Positions 17,899 to 26,047 of a stretch of 64,000 bases of DNA are shown one piece after another (the first letter of the stretch is position 1; each line of letters begins with the position of its first letter). The stretch spans positions 62,001 to 126,000 of the forward strand of contig NZ_JOAJ01000004.1 in the NCBI RefSeq assembly GCF_000720425.1, read 5' to 3'. The notes beneath the pieces are model-generated. The model ran no database searches, was not told the DNA's origin, and was given only the letters and a program-made list of their open reading frames with translations. The position numbers and the translations under genes are program-made. The stretch is from Nocardia rhamnosiphila NBRC 108938 (lineage in GTDB: Bacteria > Actinomycetota > Actinomycetes > Mycobacteriales > Mycobacteriaceae).

Positions 17899-18214
17899 GA
17901 TTCCTCCAGATCGGCTCGACCCCCGGATCGGGGGTGACGAACCGCACACTACGGATCGGCACCGACATATCGTCCGACCCGGACCATCCCCGAAGCTCTG
18001 GTTCGGCATGCCGGCCTATGCCGAGGACAACCGTCGGCGAACTCACCTGCCGGATCCGCGGCGACGGCCGGCACCAACCGGAGCTTGCCGATACCACCGG
18101 GCCTCAGCGGGCTGGTCGGGCAGGTGTCGGGATGCCATCGCCGACGGCGCTCCGCCGGTGGCGGTCGATCGCCGGGCCGCTGTCGATCCTCGCTTGCGGA
18201 CGACCTTTCGACTG
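17899..18214. other. 316-bp gap with one short hairpin
   Basis: No gene is recognised. A perfect dyad, CCCCCG-GAT-CGGGGG, lies at 17920-17934 just upstream of the isomerase-family gene. It could end transcription from the nitronate monooxygenase gene or bind a regulator; it has no T-run, so I cannot choose. Confidence 0.4.
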
Positions 18215-19264
18215 TCAGCGGTCGTCGTGTGCGGCGCCCGACGCCCGCGCCTCGTCCCAGAGCCGCCGCAGGATTGTCCCCGCCGGGTCCGGCACCGCCT
18301 TTCGGAACCCCGTCCCCGCCCAGAGCGCCATATCGTCGGCGCCGTCCCGCTCGGCCGCGGCCGCCCGGATGGGGCTGGTGAGGTGGTGGATCTGCGGGTA
18401 CGCGGCGGGCGCTGTGCCGTACTCGGCGATGAAACCGTTGGCCAGCCCGCGGGCGGGGCGCCCGGAGAACACGCGCGTCACGACCGTCCGGTCGAACCGC
18501 GGATCGGCGAGCGCGTTCTTGTGTGCGGCTTTCGCCCCGGATTCGGCGCTGCGCAGGAACGCCGTACCCAGTTGGGCCGCGACCGCCCCGTGCGCGAGCA
18601 CCTCCACGATTCGCGCCCCGTCGGAGATGCCGCCCGCCGCGACCACCGGCAGCGGGCACCACGCGGTGACCTCGTCGAGCAGGTCGATCAGCGAGGTCGT
18701 ACCCGGCTCGTCCGCGACCCGGAAGGTGCCCCGGTGACCCCCGCCGTCGGGCCCCTGCAGGCAGAGCGCGTCGACGCCCACCTCCACCGCGGCCCGGGCC
18801 TCCTCCGGGCCGGTCACTGTCGCGACCACCATCGATCCCGCGGCACGCAGCCGCCGCACGGTGTCCACCGGCGGCAGGCCGAAGGTCAGCGAGACCACCG
18901 GCACCCGCTGTTCGACGACCAGATCCACCTTCTCGTCGAACCGGTCGTCGTCGAATTCCCGGACGGCGGGTACTTCGAGCCCGTACTGCCGGGCCGTCTC
19001 CCGCAGCCTGTCCCGGTACTGCTCCACCGCCGCGGCGTCGTAGGAAGTGCGCTGCGGCACGAAGAGGTTCACCCCGAACGCCGCGTCCGTACCGGCCCGC
19101 ACCTGCCGGATCTGCTCGGCCACCGCCTCGGGGGTTTTGTACCCGGCCGCCAGAAAACCCAGTCCGCCCGCTTCCCCGACGCTCACCACCAATTCCGGCG
19201 TCGAGGGCCCACCCGCCATCGGCGCCGCCACGATCGGCACGGCGAGATCTCCGAATCCGAACAC
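18215..19264 (-). CDS. Nitronate monooxygenase-family protein
   Basis: A 349-residue FMN-binding TIM-barrel protein of the 2-nitropropane dioxygenase/NMO family, which oxidises alkyl nitronates. Family features: VPIVAAPMAGG near the N-terminus, LGFLAAGY, CLQGPDGGGHRG (the GxDxGGHxG-type phosphate-binding turn), and PVVAAGGISDG with AQLGTAFL. GTG at 19264 follows GGAGGT; the extra 33 codons upstream read as non-coding. It stands alone, divergent from the SRPBCC gene. Confidence 0.88.
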   Translation of the reverse strand: MFGFGDLAVPIVAAPMAGGPSTPELVVSVGEAGGLGFLAAGYKTPEAVAEQIRQVRAGTDAAFGVNLFVPQRTSYDAAAVEQYRDRLRETARQYGLEVPAVREFDDDRFDEKVDLVVEQRVPVVSLTFGLPPVDTVRRLRAAGSMVVATVTGPEEARAAVEVGVDALCLQGPDGGGHRGTFRVADEPGTTSLIDLLDEVTAWCPLPVVAAGGISDGARIVEVLAHGAVAAQLGTAFLRSAESGAKAAHKNALADPRFDRTVVTRVFSGRPARGLANGFIAEYGTAPAAYPQIHHLTSPIRAAAAERDGADDMALWAGTGFRKAVPDPAGTILRRLWDEARASGAAHDDR

Positions 19265-19552
19265 GATCCACCTCCACGGTCGATACCGAATCGAACGGTA
19301 CCCAGCCTCCTCACCCGCCGGCACCGCACGACCACCGGGTGGCGCCGCTGTTCCCTGGGTCACGGACCGAACCCGGTCCGCTCGGCTGTACGCGGACGTT
19401 CCCGTACCTCAGAGCCTGGGAGCCGTCCATGGGATTCACCTGAAACGGGTGAACCGTGGCAGCCGCACATCGCGGTGTGCGCGGGGCATAATTCCGGTGA
19501 CCGTGGCGCATTCCCGTGACGTCGCGCCTCCCTTCCCGCAGGAGAAGTGGGT

Positions 19553-20023
19553 ATGTCCGATTCGAGCACGTACCTCGTCGAACGCGCGACCAGGATCGCC
19601 GCGCCCGAGCCCCGGATCCGCGCCCTCATCGACGACTTCCACCACTGGCGTGATTGGTCGCCCTGGGAGGACGCCGATCCCGATCTGCGGCGCACCTACT
19701 CCGGTCCGGGGTCGGGAGTGGGCGCCCGCTACGACTGGGAGGGCAACCGGAAGGCGGGCGCCGGGACGATGACGATCACCGCCTCGGAGCCCGGGCGGGT
19801 CGGGATCGACCTGGCCTTCCGCAAACCGTTCGAGAGCCGGAACGAGGTGACGTTCCTGCTGGTCGCCTCCGGTGAAACCACCGAGGTGACCTGGCGGATG
19901 ACCGGCCGCAAGAATCTGTTCTTCAAAGTGGTCGGCTTCCTGTTCCCCATGGATCGCTTCATCGGCCCGGACTTCGAGAAAGGCCTCGTGCGGTTGAAGG
20001 GTCGGGCCGAGGCCGGCATCTGA
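19553..20023 (+). CDS. SRPBCC (START-like) family protein
   Basis: A 156-residue helix-grip protein of the polyketide cyclase/START-like superfamily. The N-terminus STYLVERATRIAAPEPRIRALIDDFHHWRDWSPW is split here as typical first strand plus helices, and the C-terminus has MDRFIGPDFEKGLVRLK, common in the group that binds hydrophobic ligands. ATG at 19553 follows GGAG by 8 nt. Ligand unknown. It ends before a strong hairpin. Confidence 0.82.
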   Translation: MSDSSTYLVERATRIAAPEPRIRALIDDFHHWRDWSPWEDADPDLRRTYSGPGSGVGARYDWEGNRKAGAGTMTITASEPGRVGIDLAFRKPFESRNEVTFLLVASGETTEVTWRMTGRKNLFFKVVGFLFPMDRFIGPDFEKGLVRLKGRAEAGI

Positions 20024-20060
20024 ACCCGGCGTGTTCGGGCCTGGACGGGAGCGAGGAACA

Positions 20061-20098
20061 GCAGCGCGGTCGCGGCGGAGTCCTCGCGACCGCGCTGC
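20061..20098. terminator. Strong bidirectional hairpin
   Basis: A perfect 14-bp stem (GCAGCGCGGTCGCG at 20061-20074 and its complement at 20085-20098) with a 10-nt loop. It lies between the convergent SRPBCC and PPOX genes and can end transcription from both sides. There is no T-run, as is common for actinobacterial terminators. Confidence 0.75.
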
Positions 20099-20186
20099 CG
20101 GGTCGGCCCGACCGGCCGATTCGGTTCACCGGGCCCTCGGCCGCGTCGGGTTTCGACGGGTCCGGCCGATTCGGTCACCGCGCCGA

Positions 20187-20609
20187 TCAGCCGGCATCCG
20201 GCTTCGACGGGTCCGGCAGGGAGAACCCGGTGACCCGTTCGGGTGTCACGCGGACGATGAACCGGCGGATACTGTCGGACTCCGGGGGCGGCTGCTCGCC
20301 GAGATACTTCCGGGACAGTCGCAACGGCAACGATTTGTCCGGATCCTCGATCAGTTCGGCGGTGCCCTGGATATCCACCGAGCGGTAGGGGTTCGTGGCA
20401 TCGAGAACGGTGAGCGCGACCCGCGGATCACGCGCCAGATTGCGCACCTTCCGGCGGGTGGTCGTCGAACTGAACAGGATCGTGTCGCCCTCCCGGTCCA
20501 TCCAGACCACCGAGGTCTGGGGGCGGCCGTCCGGGTCGATGGTCGCCACGGTGGCGAAATTCTTCCCGTCCAGCAGGCGGCGGGCCTCTGCGGGCAATTC
20601 GATCGTCAT
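20187..20609 (-). CDS. PPOX-class F420-dependent oxidoreductase
   Basis: A 140-residue split-barrel flavin/F420 protein. Family features: FATVATIDPDGRPQTSVVW, DTILFSSTTTRRKVRNLARDP and VDIQGTAELIEDP. The R-K-x-x-N-L-x-R-x-P helix is typical of F420-binding FDOR-B proteins. The substrate is unknown. It is 59 bp downstream of the DHA2 pump gene on the same strand and may be its third operon gene. Confidence 0.87.
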   Translation of the reverse strand: MTIELPAEARRLLDGKNFATVATIDPDGRPQTSVVWMDREGDTILFSSTTTRRKVRNLARDPRVALTVLDATNPYRSVDIQGTAELIEDPDKSLPLRLSRKYLGEQPPPESDSIRRFIVRVTPERVTGFSLPDPSKPDAG

Positions 20610-20668
20610 ATCGGTTCCTTCGTGGTGTTTCGGTTCGGTGGGAGGTCGTGCGGGAGCAGCGGCCCGGG

Positions 20669-22099
20669 TCAGGCCGGACGAGCCGCGGCGGGCGGGGTGG
20701 CCGGGAGGACTGTCGCCGCGGGGCGCAGCACGGTGACCGTCACCGCCAGTGCGGCCACCAGCAGGCCGGCGGCGACGGCGAAGGCGGTTCGGTAGCCGCC
20801 GGTCAGCGCCTCGGCATCGGAGGCGCCGGCGGCCGCCAGGGCGCCGGTGCGGGACGCGGCGAGGGTGGTCAGTACAGCGACGCCGAGCGCCATACCGATC
20901 TGCTGGGTGGTGTTGAACAGTCCGGAGATCAGCCCCGCGTCGTCGGCCGCGGCACCGGACATACCGAGCGCGGTGAGCGCCGGGAGTACCAGCCCGAATC
21001 CGGCGAGTAGCGCCATCACCGGCAGCACGTCGACCGGGTAGGAGGCGTGCACCGGCACGCTCGCGAGCCGGACCATGGCGGCCAGCAGGAGCAGCAGCCC
21101 CGTGATCAGCACGGCGCGCTCACCGAAGCGGAGGATGAGGCGGGCCGAGACGAACAGCGACACTCCGCCGATCGCCACGGCCGCCGGCAGCATGGCCAGC
21201 CCGGTCTCCAGGGCCGCGTAGCCCAGGACGCGCTGCAGGTACAGCGCGAGCAACACCTGGAAGGCGAACATGGCCGAAACCGTGAGCATCTGCACGAGAT
21301 TCGCCCCGGAGACAGCACGCGAACGGAAGACCCGCAGCGGAAGCAGCGGGTGGGCGACCCGGGACTGCCGGAGGACGAACGCGGCCAGCAGGAGCAGAGA
21401 TACGGCCGCGAGACCGAGCGTGCGCGACGAGGTCCAGCCGTGGCTCTCGATCCCGACCACCGTGTAGATACCCAGCATCAGCCCGGCGGTGACCAGCGTG
21501 GCGCCGATCAGATCCGCGCGGCGTACGTCCCCGCCGGCCCGGTCCGCCGGCAACACCGCGACCGCCAGGGCCACGGTGGCCAGCCCGATCGGCAGATTGA
21601 TCAGGAAGATCCAGTGCCAGCCGAAGGCATCGGTCAGCACCCCGCCCAGGACCTGCCCGATCGCGGCACCGGCGGCGCCGGTGAAACCGAAGACCCCGAT
21701 GGCCACTTTGCGCTGCCGGTTGTCGGTGAACAGGGTGACCAGAATGCCCAGCGCGACGGCGGAGGCGAAGGCGCTGCCCACGCCTTGGAGAAAGCGGGCG
21801 CCGATCAGCAGCGCGGGAGTGGTGGCCGCGCCGGCGATCAGGGAGGCCGCGGTGAACACCGCGTTCCCGATCAGGAATACCGTTTTGCGGCCGAACAGGT
21901 CGCCGAGGCGTCCGCCCAGCAGCAGGAGCCCGCCGAATGCGATCAGGTAGGCATTGACCGTCCAGCTCAATCCGGCCGAGCCGAATCCCAGGTCACGCTG
22001 GATCTCCGGGAGGGCCACGGTGACGATGCTGCCGTCCAGGACGGTCATCAGGGTGGCTGCCGACAGCACGGCGAGGGCGAGACGTGCGTGGGTGTTCAT
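20669..22099 (-). CDS. DHA2-family MFS multidrug exporter
   Basis: A 476-residue proton-driven drug exporter with about 14 membrane helices. Motif C-like GxxxGPxxGG is represented by GAAGAAIGQVLGG, motif A by GGRLGDLFGRKT, and motif D1 near the N-terminus by LDGSIVTVALP. It is 73 bp downstream of a MarR gene on the same strand. ATG at 22099 has AGGAG 7 nt upstream, but that ribosome site lies inside a perfect inverted repeat. Its own promoter appears to overlap a MarR element. Substrate unknown. Confidence 0.92.
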   Translation of the reverse strand: MNTHARLALAVLSAATLMTVLDGSIVTVALPEIQRDLGFGSAGLSWTVNAYLIAFGGLLLLGGRLGDLFGRKTVFLIGNAVFTAASLIAGAATTPALLIGARFLQGVGSAFASAVALGILVTLFTDNRQRKVAIGVFGFTGAAGAAIGQVLGGVLTDAFGWHWIFLINLPIGLATVALAVAVLPADRAGGDVRRADLIGATLVTAGLMLGIYTVVGIESHGWTSSRTLGLAAVSLLLLAAFVLRQSRVAHPLLPLRVFRSRAVSGANLVQMLTVSAMFAFQVLLALYLQRVLGYAALETGLAMLPAAVAIGGVSLFVSARLILRFGERAVLITGLLLLLAAMVRLASVPVHASYPVDVLPVMALLAGFGLVLPALTALGMSGAAADDAGLISGLFNTTQQIGMALGVAVLTTLAASRTGALAAAGASDAEALTGGYRTAFAVAAGLLVAALAVTVTVLRPAATVLPATPPAAARPA

Positions 22100-22105
22100 G
22101 ATGTT

Positions 22106-22129
22106 CTCCTGTCCGGAACCCGACAGGAG
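22106..22129 (-). promoter_or_regulatory. Perfect inverted repeat over the DHA2 ribosome site
   Basis: CTCCTGTC (22106-22113) and GACAGGAG (22122-22129) are exact complements with an 8-nt loop. Read on the minus strand, the second arm contains the AGGAG that serves the exporter start 6 nt later, so a full-length leader would hide it in an 8-bp stem. The repeat could equally be a DNA-level operator. Confidence 0.6.
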
Positions 22130-22131
22130 AG

Positions 22132-22164
22132 ACTGTAGTAGATAGTTTTGTTGCAGACAATCTA
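22132..22164 (-). promoter_or_regulatory. DHA2 promoter overlapping a MarR element
   Basis: On the minus strand TTGTCT (22155-22160) and TACAGT (22132-22137) are separated by 17 bp, a good sigma-A-type pair. Covering it is a dyad-like element with TAGAT and ATCTA ends at 22139-22164. The plus-strand motif GATAGTTTTGTTGCAGA (22141-22157) recurs in front of the MarR gene itself, which makes a MarR operator likely. Confidence 0.65.
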
Positions 22165-22172
22165 TTGGAGAT

Positions 22173-22652
22173 CTATTGGCGGGCGCGGCGCGCCGCCGAC
22201 GGCGCCTCCACCGCCTCCGCCAGATGGCCCTCGGTCAGATGCCGCAGCGCACGCACCAGAACCTCCCGCTCCCCCGCCGGCAGCGAGCCGAGCGCCGCGC
22301 TGTGCACGCCGTCGACGATCCGCTGACTGCGTTCGGCGATCTCCCGCCCTTTGTCGGTGACGGCGATGATGCGAGCCCGGCGGTCCGCCGTGGAAGGCCG
22401 CCGTTCGGCGAGCCCGGCCTGCTCCAGCGCGTCGACGGTGACCACCATGGTGGTCTTGTCCATATCTCCGAGCACCGCGAGTTGCGCCTGGGTCCGCTCC
22501 TCTTCCAGAGCGTGGACGAGCACGCAGTGCATCCGGGCCGTGAGCCCGATCTCCGCCAGCGCCGCCGCCATCCGGGTGCGCAGGGCGTGACTGGTGCGGT
22601 CGAGCAGAAACGACAGGTCCGCTTCGGCGCGGACGGGAGCCATTGCGGTCAT
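22173..22652 (-). CDS. MarR-family regulator of the DHA2 pump
   Basis: A 159-residue winged-helix protein. The HTH spans TQAQLAVLGDMDKTTMVVTVDALE; the wing RRPSTADRRARIIAVTDKG is the typical MarR wing with DxRxR. It probably represses itself and the exporter and is released by a toxic ligand. ATG at 22652 is preferred over ATG at 22643; no strong ribosome site is visible. Confidence 0.87.
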   Translation of the reverse strand: MTAMAPVRAEADLSFLLDRTSHALRTRMAAALAEIGLTARMHCVLVHALEEERTQAQLAVLGDMDKTTMVVTVDALEQAGLAERRPSTADRRARIIAVTDKGREIAERSQRIVDGVHSAALGSLPAGEREVLVRALRHLTEGHLAEAVEAPSAARRARQ

Positions 22653-22660
22653 ACGCCCAT

Positions 22661-22677
22661 GATAGTTCCGTTGCGGA
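22661..22677. promoter_or_regulatory. Second copy of the MarR element
   Basis: GATAGTTCCGTTGCGGA matches the element at 22141-22157 at 14 of 17 positions and lies 9 bp upstream of the MarR start codon, as expected of an autoregulatory operator. Confidence 0.6.
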
Positions 22678-22870
22678 TCTTCTACGGCGAACCGTCCGAT
22701 CGTGGGCGGCCGCGACGGCCCCCGGACCCCGTCCTGCCCTAGAATTGCCCTACAACTCGAAGCGCTCACCCGTTCTTCCCGCGATGCGCACCGTCACCGT
22801 GTGGTGCGCGAACGAGTGCGTCCGCCCGCGCGGCGGCTTCGCACCGAAACTCCGATCCGAGGCGGCGCTC

Positions 22871-24265
22871 ATGACAGACGTCGACTATTGCGTAGTAGGT
22901 GGGGGATTCGCCGGCCTGACCGCCGCCCGGCGGTTGAAACAGGCAGGCCGCACAGTGCGCGTACTGGAAGCCCGCGACCGGCTCGGCGGGCGTACGTTCA
23001 CCGAAACCCGGCCCGACGGGTCGTGGATCGATCGCGGCGGCGCCTGGATCGGCCCCGGCCAGGACCGGATCCGCGCCCTGATGCAGGACTACGGGGTGGC
23101 GAGCTACAAGCAGTACACCGACGGTGAGGCGATGATGCTCGTCGAGGGCAAGCAGTATCGCTACACCGGCACGATCCCGTGGTCGATGAGCCCGTGGGTG
23201 GCGATGAACCTCGGCGCCGCGCTCCTCGACCTGGGTCATCTGTGCAAGTCCATACCGCTCGACGCACCATGGACGGCCGAGCAGGCCGACCGCTGGGATC
23301 GCCTCACCCTGGCGCATTGGCTGAACACCCACGTCGTCTCCAAGGCCGCGCACGAACTGCTCGAAACCGCGATCGCCGGCGCCTACACGTCCGCCGCGTC
23401 CGAGGTGTCGCTGCTGTTCGCGCTATATCAGATGGCATCCGGCGGCGGACCCGGTTTCGTCCTGGGTATCGAGGACGGCGCCCAGGATTCCCGGCCGGTG
23501 GGCGGGATGGGCGCCATCTACTGCCCGATGGCGGCCGAACTCGGCGACGCGGTCATGCTCGCCCAGCCCGTCCGCCGCATCCAGCAGGACGCCGACGGCG
23601 TCACGGTGTTCTCCGGCAAGACGACGGTGCGTGCCCGCCGGGTGATCGTGGCGGTTCCGCTGGCGATCGCGAGCCAGATCCGCTACGAGCCGATACTGCC
23701 GGTCGACCGGTCGCTGCTGCACCAGCGGATGCCGAGCGGCGCCATCATCAAGATCTCCCTCGTGTACGACGAACCGTTCTGGCGCGCGGACGGGTTGTCG
23801 GGACAGTCGGCGGCGCCGGGCTCGCCGGCCACCATCACCCTCGACGCCTGTACCGATACCGGCCGTCCCGGCGTCCTGTGCGTCATCGTGGAGGGGCCCA
23901 TCGCACGGCAGATCGGCCGGCTCGACCCCGCCGAGCGGCGGCACACGATCCTCGACGCCCTCGCCGAACGTTTCGGCGACAAGGCCCGCACCCCGGCCGA
24001 CTACATCGAACAGAACTGGAGCGCCGAACGCTATTCCGGTGGCGGGATGCTCAGCCACGCGCCGACCGGCGTCCTCACCCAGTTCGGCCCCGCCCTGCGC
24101 GCACCGTGCGGACGCATCCACTGGGCCGGCACCGAGAGTTCCGCGGTGATGTGCGGGTGGGTCGACGGCGCCGTGCGGTCGGGTGAGCGGGCGGCGGAGG
24201 AGGTATTGGAACACGAGATGGTGACCGCGTCCGCGGCACGCGCCCCCGGCTCCCGGCCCGAGTGA
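22871..24265 (+). CDS. Flavin-containing amine oxidase
   Basis: A 464-residue FAD enzyme of the monoamine oxidase family. The dinucleotide-binding site is VVGGGFAGLTAARRL (residues 8-22), followed by VLEARDRLGGRTFT and GGAWIGPGQDR, all typical of bacterial putrescine or monoamine oxidases. The C-terminal FAD contact is IHWAGTESS with WVDGAVRSGERAA. ATG at 22871 (MTDVDY) gives an N-terminus right at the first strand; the frame stays open upstream but is not protein-like. A -10-like TAGAAT lies at 22740-22745. It probably oxidises a primary amine to an aldehyde; the substrate is unknown. Confidence 0.9.
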   Translation: MTDVDYCVVGGGFAGLTAARRLKQAGRTVRVLEARDRLGGRTFTETRPDGSWIDRGGAWIGPGQDRIRALMQDYGVASYKQYTDGEAMMLVEGKQYRYTGTIPWSMSPWVAMNLGAALLDLGHLCKSIPLDAPWTAEQADRWDRLTLAHWLNTHVVSKAAHELLETAIAGAYTSAASEVSLLFALYQMASGGGPGFVLGIEDGAQDSRPVGGMGAIYCPMAAELGDAVMLAQPVRRIQQDADGVTVFSGKTTVRARRVIVAVPLAIASQIRYEPILPVDRSLLHQRMPSGAIIKISLVYDEPFWRADGLSGQSAAPGSPATITLDACTDTGRPGVLCVIVEGPIARQIGRLDPAERRHTILDALAERFGDKARTPADYIEQNWSAERYSGGGMLSHAPTGVLTQFGPALRAPCGRIHWAGTESSAVMCGWVDGAVRSGERAAEEVLEHEMVTASAARAPGSRPE

Positions 24266-24326
24266 CGACAGCCCCCGACGACCGGAACCCGGATCGGGCG
24301 AGGAAGGCGCCGGTGGAGGCCGCGAC

Positions 24327-24356
24327 GTGACATGCAAGTAAATACTTGCCTATAGT
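24327..24356 (+). promoter_or_regulatory. ArsR promoter with operator between -35 and -10
   Basis: GTGACA (24327-24332) and TATAGT (24351-24356) are 18 bp apart. Between them lies a perfect dyad, GCAAGTA-AA-TACTTGC (24334-24349). The -10 ends 6 bp before the GTG start at 24363, so the transcript is probably leaderless. A bound ArsR dimer would block polymerase directly. Confidence 0.75.
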
Positions 24357-24362
24357 GGTGGC

Positions 24363-24650
24363 GTGAACGAAAGTACCGACTCGGCCGATGTGTTCCGCGC
24401 ACTGGCCGACCCGACCCGGCGGGTGATCCTCGACGAACTCGCCGAACGGGACGGACAGACACTGTTCGAACTGTGCGGCCGATTGACGATGCGCCACCAG
24501 TTGTCGTCCACCCGGCAGGCCATTTCCCAGCATCTCGACGTACTCGCTGGCGCCGGTCTGATCCGGACGAGCCGGGAAGGCCGGTACAAGTTCCACTACC
24601 TCGAGCGAGAACCGTTGCGGAATCTCACCGACCGCTGGCTGAAGGAGTAG
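24363..24650 (+). CDS. ArsR-family repressor
   Basis: A 95-residue winged-helix protein. DVFRALADPTRRVILDELA is the usual N-terminal helix, the recognition helix is STRQAISQHLDVLAGAGLI, and the wing is REGRYKFHYLE. There is no metal-binding Cys in the alpha-3 CxC position (the sequence is LFELCGRLTM, one Cys), so it may sense something other than arsenite. GTG at 24363. The VOC gene begins 2 bp after its stop, and its last codons hold the ribosome site AAGGAG for that gene. Confidence 0.9.
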   Translation: MNESTDSADVFRALADPTRRVILDELAERDGQTLFELCGRLTMRHQLSSTRQAISQHLDVLAGAGLIRTSREGRYKFHYLEREPLRNLTDRWLKE

Positions 24651-24652
24651 GA

Positions 24653-25042
24653 ATGCGGATCAACGTGACCAGCGTCTGGGTCGACGACCAGGCCAAGGCA
24701 CTCACCTTCTATACCGACACACTCGGCTTCGTGAAGAAGACCGATGTCCCGACCGGCGAGTACCGCTGGCTGACCGTCGTCTCACCGCAGGCGCCGGACG
24801 GGGTGGAGCTGCTCCTGGAACCCGACGCCCACCCGGCCGCCAAACCTTTCAAGAACGCGCTGGTGGAGGACGGAATCCCGTTCACTTCCTTCGCGGTCGA
24901 CGATATCCACGCCGAGTACGAGCGGCTGCAAGGGCTGGGCGTGCGCTTCACCCAGCCCCCGGTGGACCACGGCCCGGTGACCACCGCGGTCCTCGACGAC
25001 ACCTGCGGCAACCTCATCCAGATCGCGGAGCACAAGGACTGA
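24653..25042 (+). CDS. VOC (glyoxalase/bleomycin-resistance) family protein
   Basis: A 129-residue vicinal-oxygen-chelate protein with the paired beta-alpha-beta modules. The first half has VWVDDQAKALTFYTDTLGF and the second has FAVDDIHAEYERLQGLGVRF and ends DDTCGNLIQIAEHKD with the metal-binding Glu. It is cotranscribed with the ArsR repressor, a pairing common for VOC proteins that handle a toxic electrophile or antibiotic. Substrate unknown. Confidence 0.88.
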   Translation: MRINVTSVWVDDQAKALTFYTDTLGFVKKTDVPTGEYRWLTVVSPQAPDGVELLLEPDAHPAAKPFKNALVEDGIPFTSFAVDDIHAEYERLQGLGVRFTQPPVDHGPVTTAVLDDTCGNLIQIAEHKD

Positions 25043-25070
25043 TTCCCCTGGCACTTCCGAGTCCTCGGCG

Positions 25071-25107
25071 CCCGGGCGCGGAGTCCCCGCGGGAATCCGC
25101 GCCCGGG
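25071..25107 (+). terminator. Hairpin after the ArsR-VOC operon
   Basis: CCCGGGCGCGGA at 25071-25082 and TCCGCGCCCGGG at 25096-25107 form a perfect 12-bp stem with a 13-nt loop, starting 28 bp after the VOC stop codon. No T-run follows. Confidence 0.65.
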
Positions 25108-25219
25108 ATCGCGCACCGCGTCGACTTCGGCATTACTCGATCGGCGGTGCGCCGGGCATCTCATCGCCCCGGGCCGAGGCCGCGGTGCCGTCCGAGGGTC
25201 CGCCGCCGCGTCCCACCGC

Positions 25220-26026
25220 TCAGAACCGGTCTTTGTGCTCAACCAACCAGTCGGCGAATGTGCGCGCGGGCCGGCCGAGAATCCGATCCACGGTCCCGTC
25301 CGGGATCCGCGCCTCCGGCGGCGGGTCGGCGTGCCAGCCCACCACGTACTCGGCATCGGACCGCGAGACCCCCTCGCGCAGCAGCCTTTCGATGGCCCGG
25401 TCGCGACCGATCTGCTCGAAGGCGATATCGCGGCCGAGCGCACCGGCGAGCAGCGCCACCCGCTCTCCGGTGGTCAGCGCTTCGGGTCCGTTGAGGTTGT
25501 ACGCACGGCCCGCGTGCCCCTCCTCGGTGTGCGCGATCGCCGCCACCGCACCGAGATCGCCCTCGTGGACCACCGCGCTCGGCAGATCGAACGGTTCCCG
25601 CACCACCCCCTCCGCGCGAACGGATTCCGCCCAGGTGAGCGCATTGGACATGAACTCCTGCGGTTCCAGCCGCGTCCAGGCGACCCCGGACCGCTCCACC
25701 GCCGACTCGGCCGGGCCGACGTAACCACCCCAGAGGATGGTGATCCGCTCGACCCCGGCGGCGACCGCGCGCCGGACCAGTTCGGGTCCGGTCCCGGCGA
25801 CGCCGGCGGTCACGGTGATGTGCAGCCCGGTGACGCCGTCCAGCGCCGCGTCCAGCGTCGCGGGCTCGGTGTGCGTACCCGCCACCAGTTCCGTGTCCGC
25901 GGGCAGCAGCGCCGCGGCCCGCCCCGGATCACGGGTCAACGCCCGCACCTTCCTGCCCCTGCGCAGCAACTCCGACACCACGTGTTTGCCGGTGTTCCCG
26001 GTTGCGCCCGTTACCAATACCGTCAC
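25220..26026 (-). CDS. NmrA-like NAD(P)-binding reductase
   Basis: A 268-residue Rossmann protein of the atypical SDR/NmrA group. The nucleotide site is VLVTGATGNTGKHVVSELL (residues 3-21), and RALTRDPGRAA follows with the NADP-type Arg. The C-terminal half resembles QOR2-type quinone reductases that act in redox stress. GTG at 26026 has AAGGGA upstream. Its promoter carries a SoxR-type dyad, so induction by redox-cycling compounds is likely. Confidence 0.87.
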   Translation of the reverse strand: MTVLVTGATGNTGKHVVSELLRRGRKVRALTRDPGRAAALLPADTELVAGTHTEPATLDAALDGVTGLHITVTAGVAGTGPELVRRAVAAGVERITILWGGYVGPAESAVERSGVAWTRLEPQEFMSNALTWAESVRAEGVVREPFDLPSAVVHEGDLGAVAAIAHTEEGHAGRAYNLNGPEALTTGERVALLAGALGRDIAFEQIGRDRAIERLLREGVSRSDAEYVVGWHADPPPEARIPDGTVDRILGRPARTFADWLVEHKDRF

Positions 26027-26047
26027 GTCGACTCCCTTCCGAACGCG

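Noticed and set aside
17920..17934. Hairpin CCCCCG-GAT-CGGGGG as operator or terminator
   Set aside because: Short and GC-only, no supporting promoter or T-run; left as a note in the gap entry.
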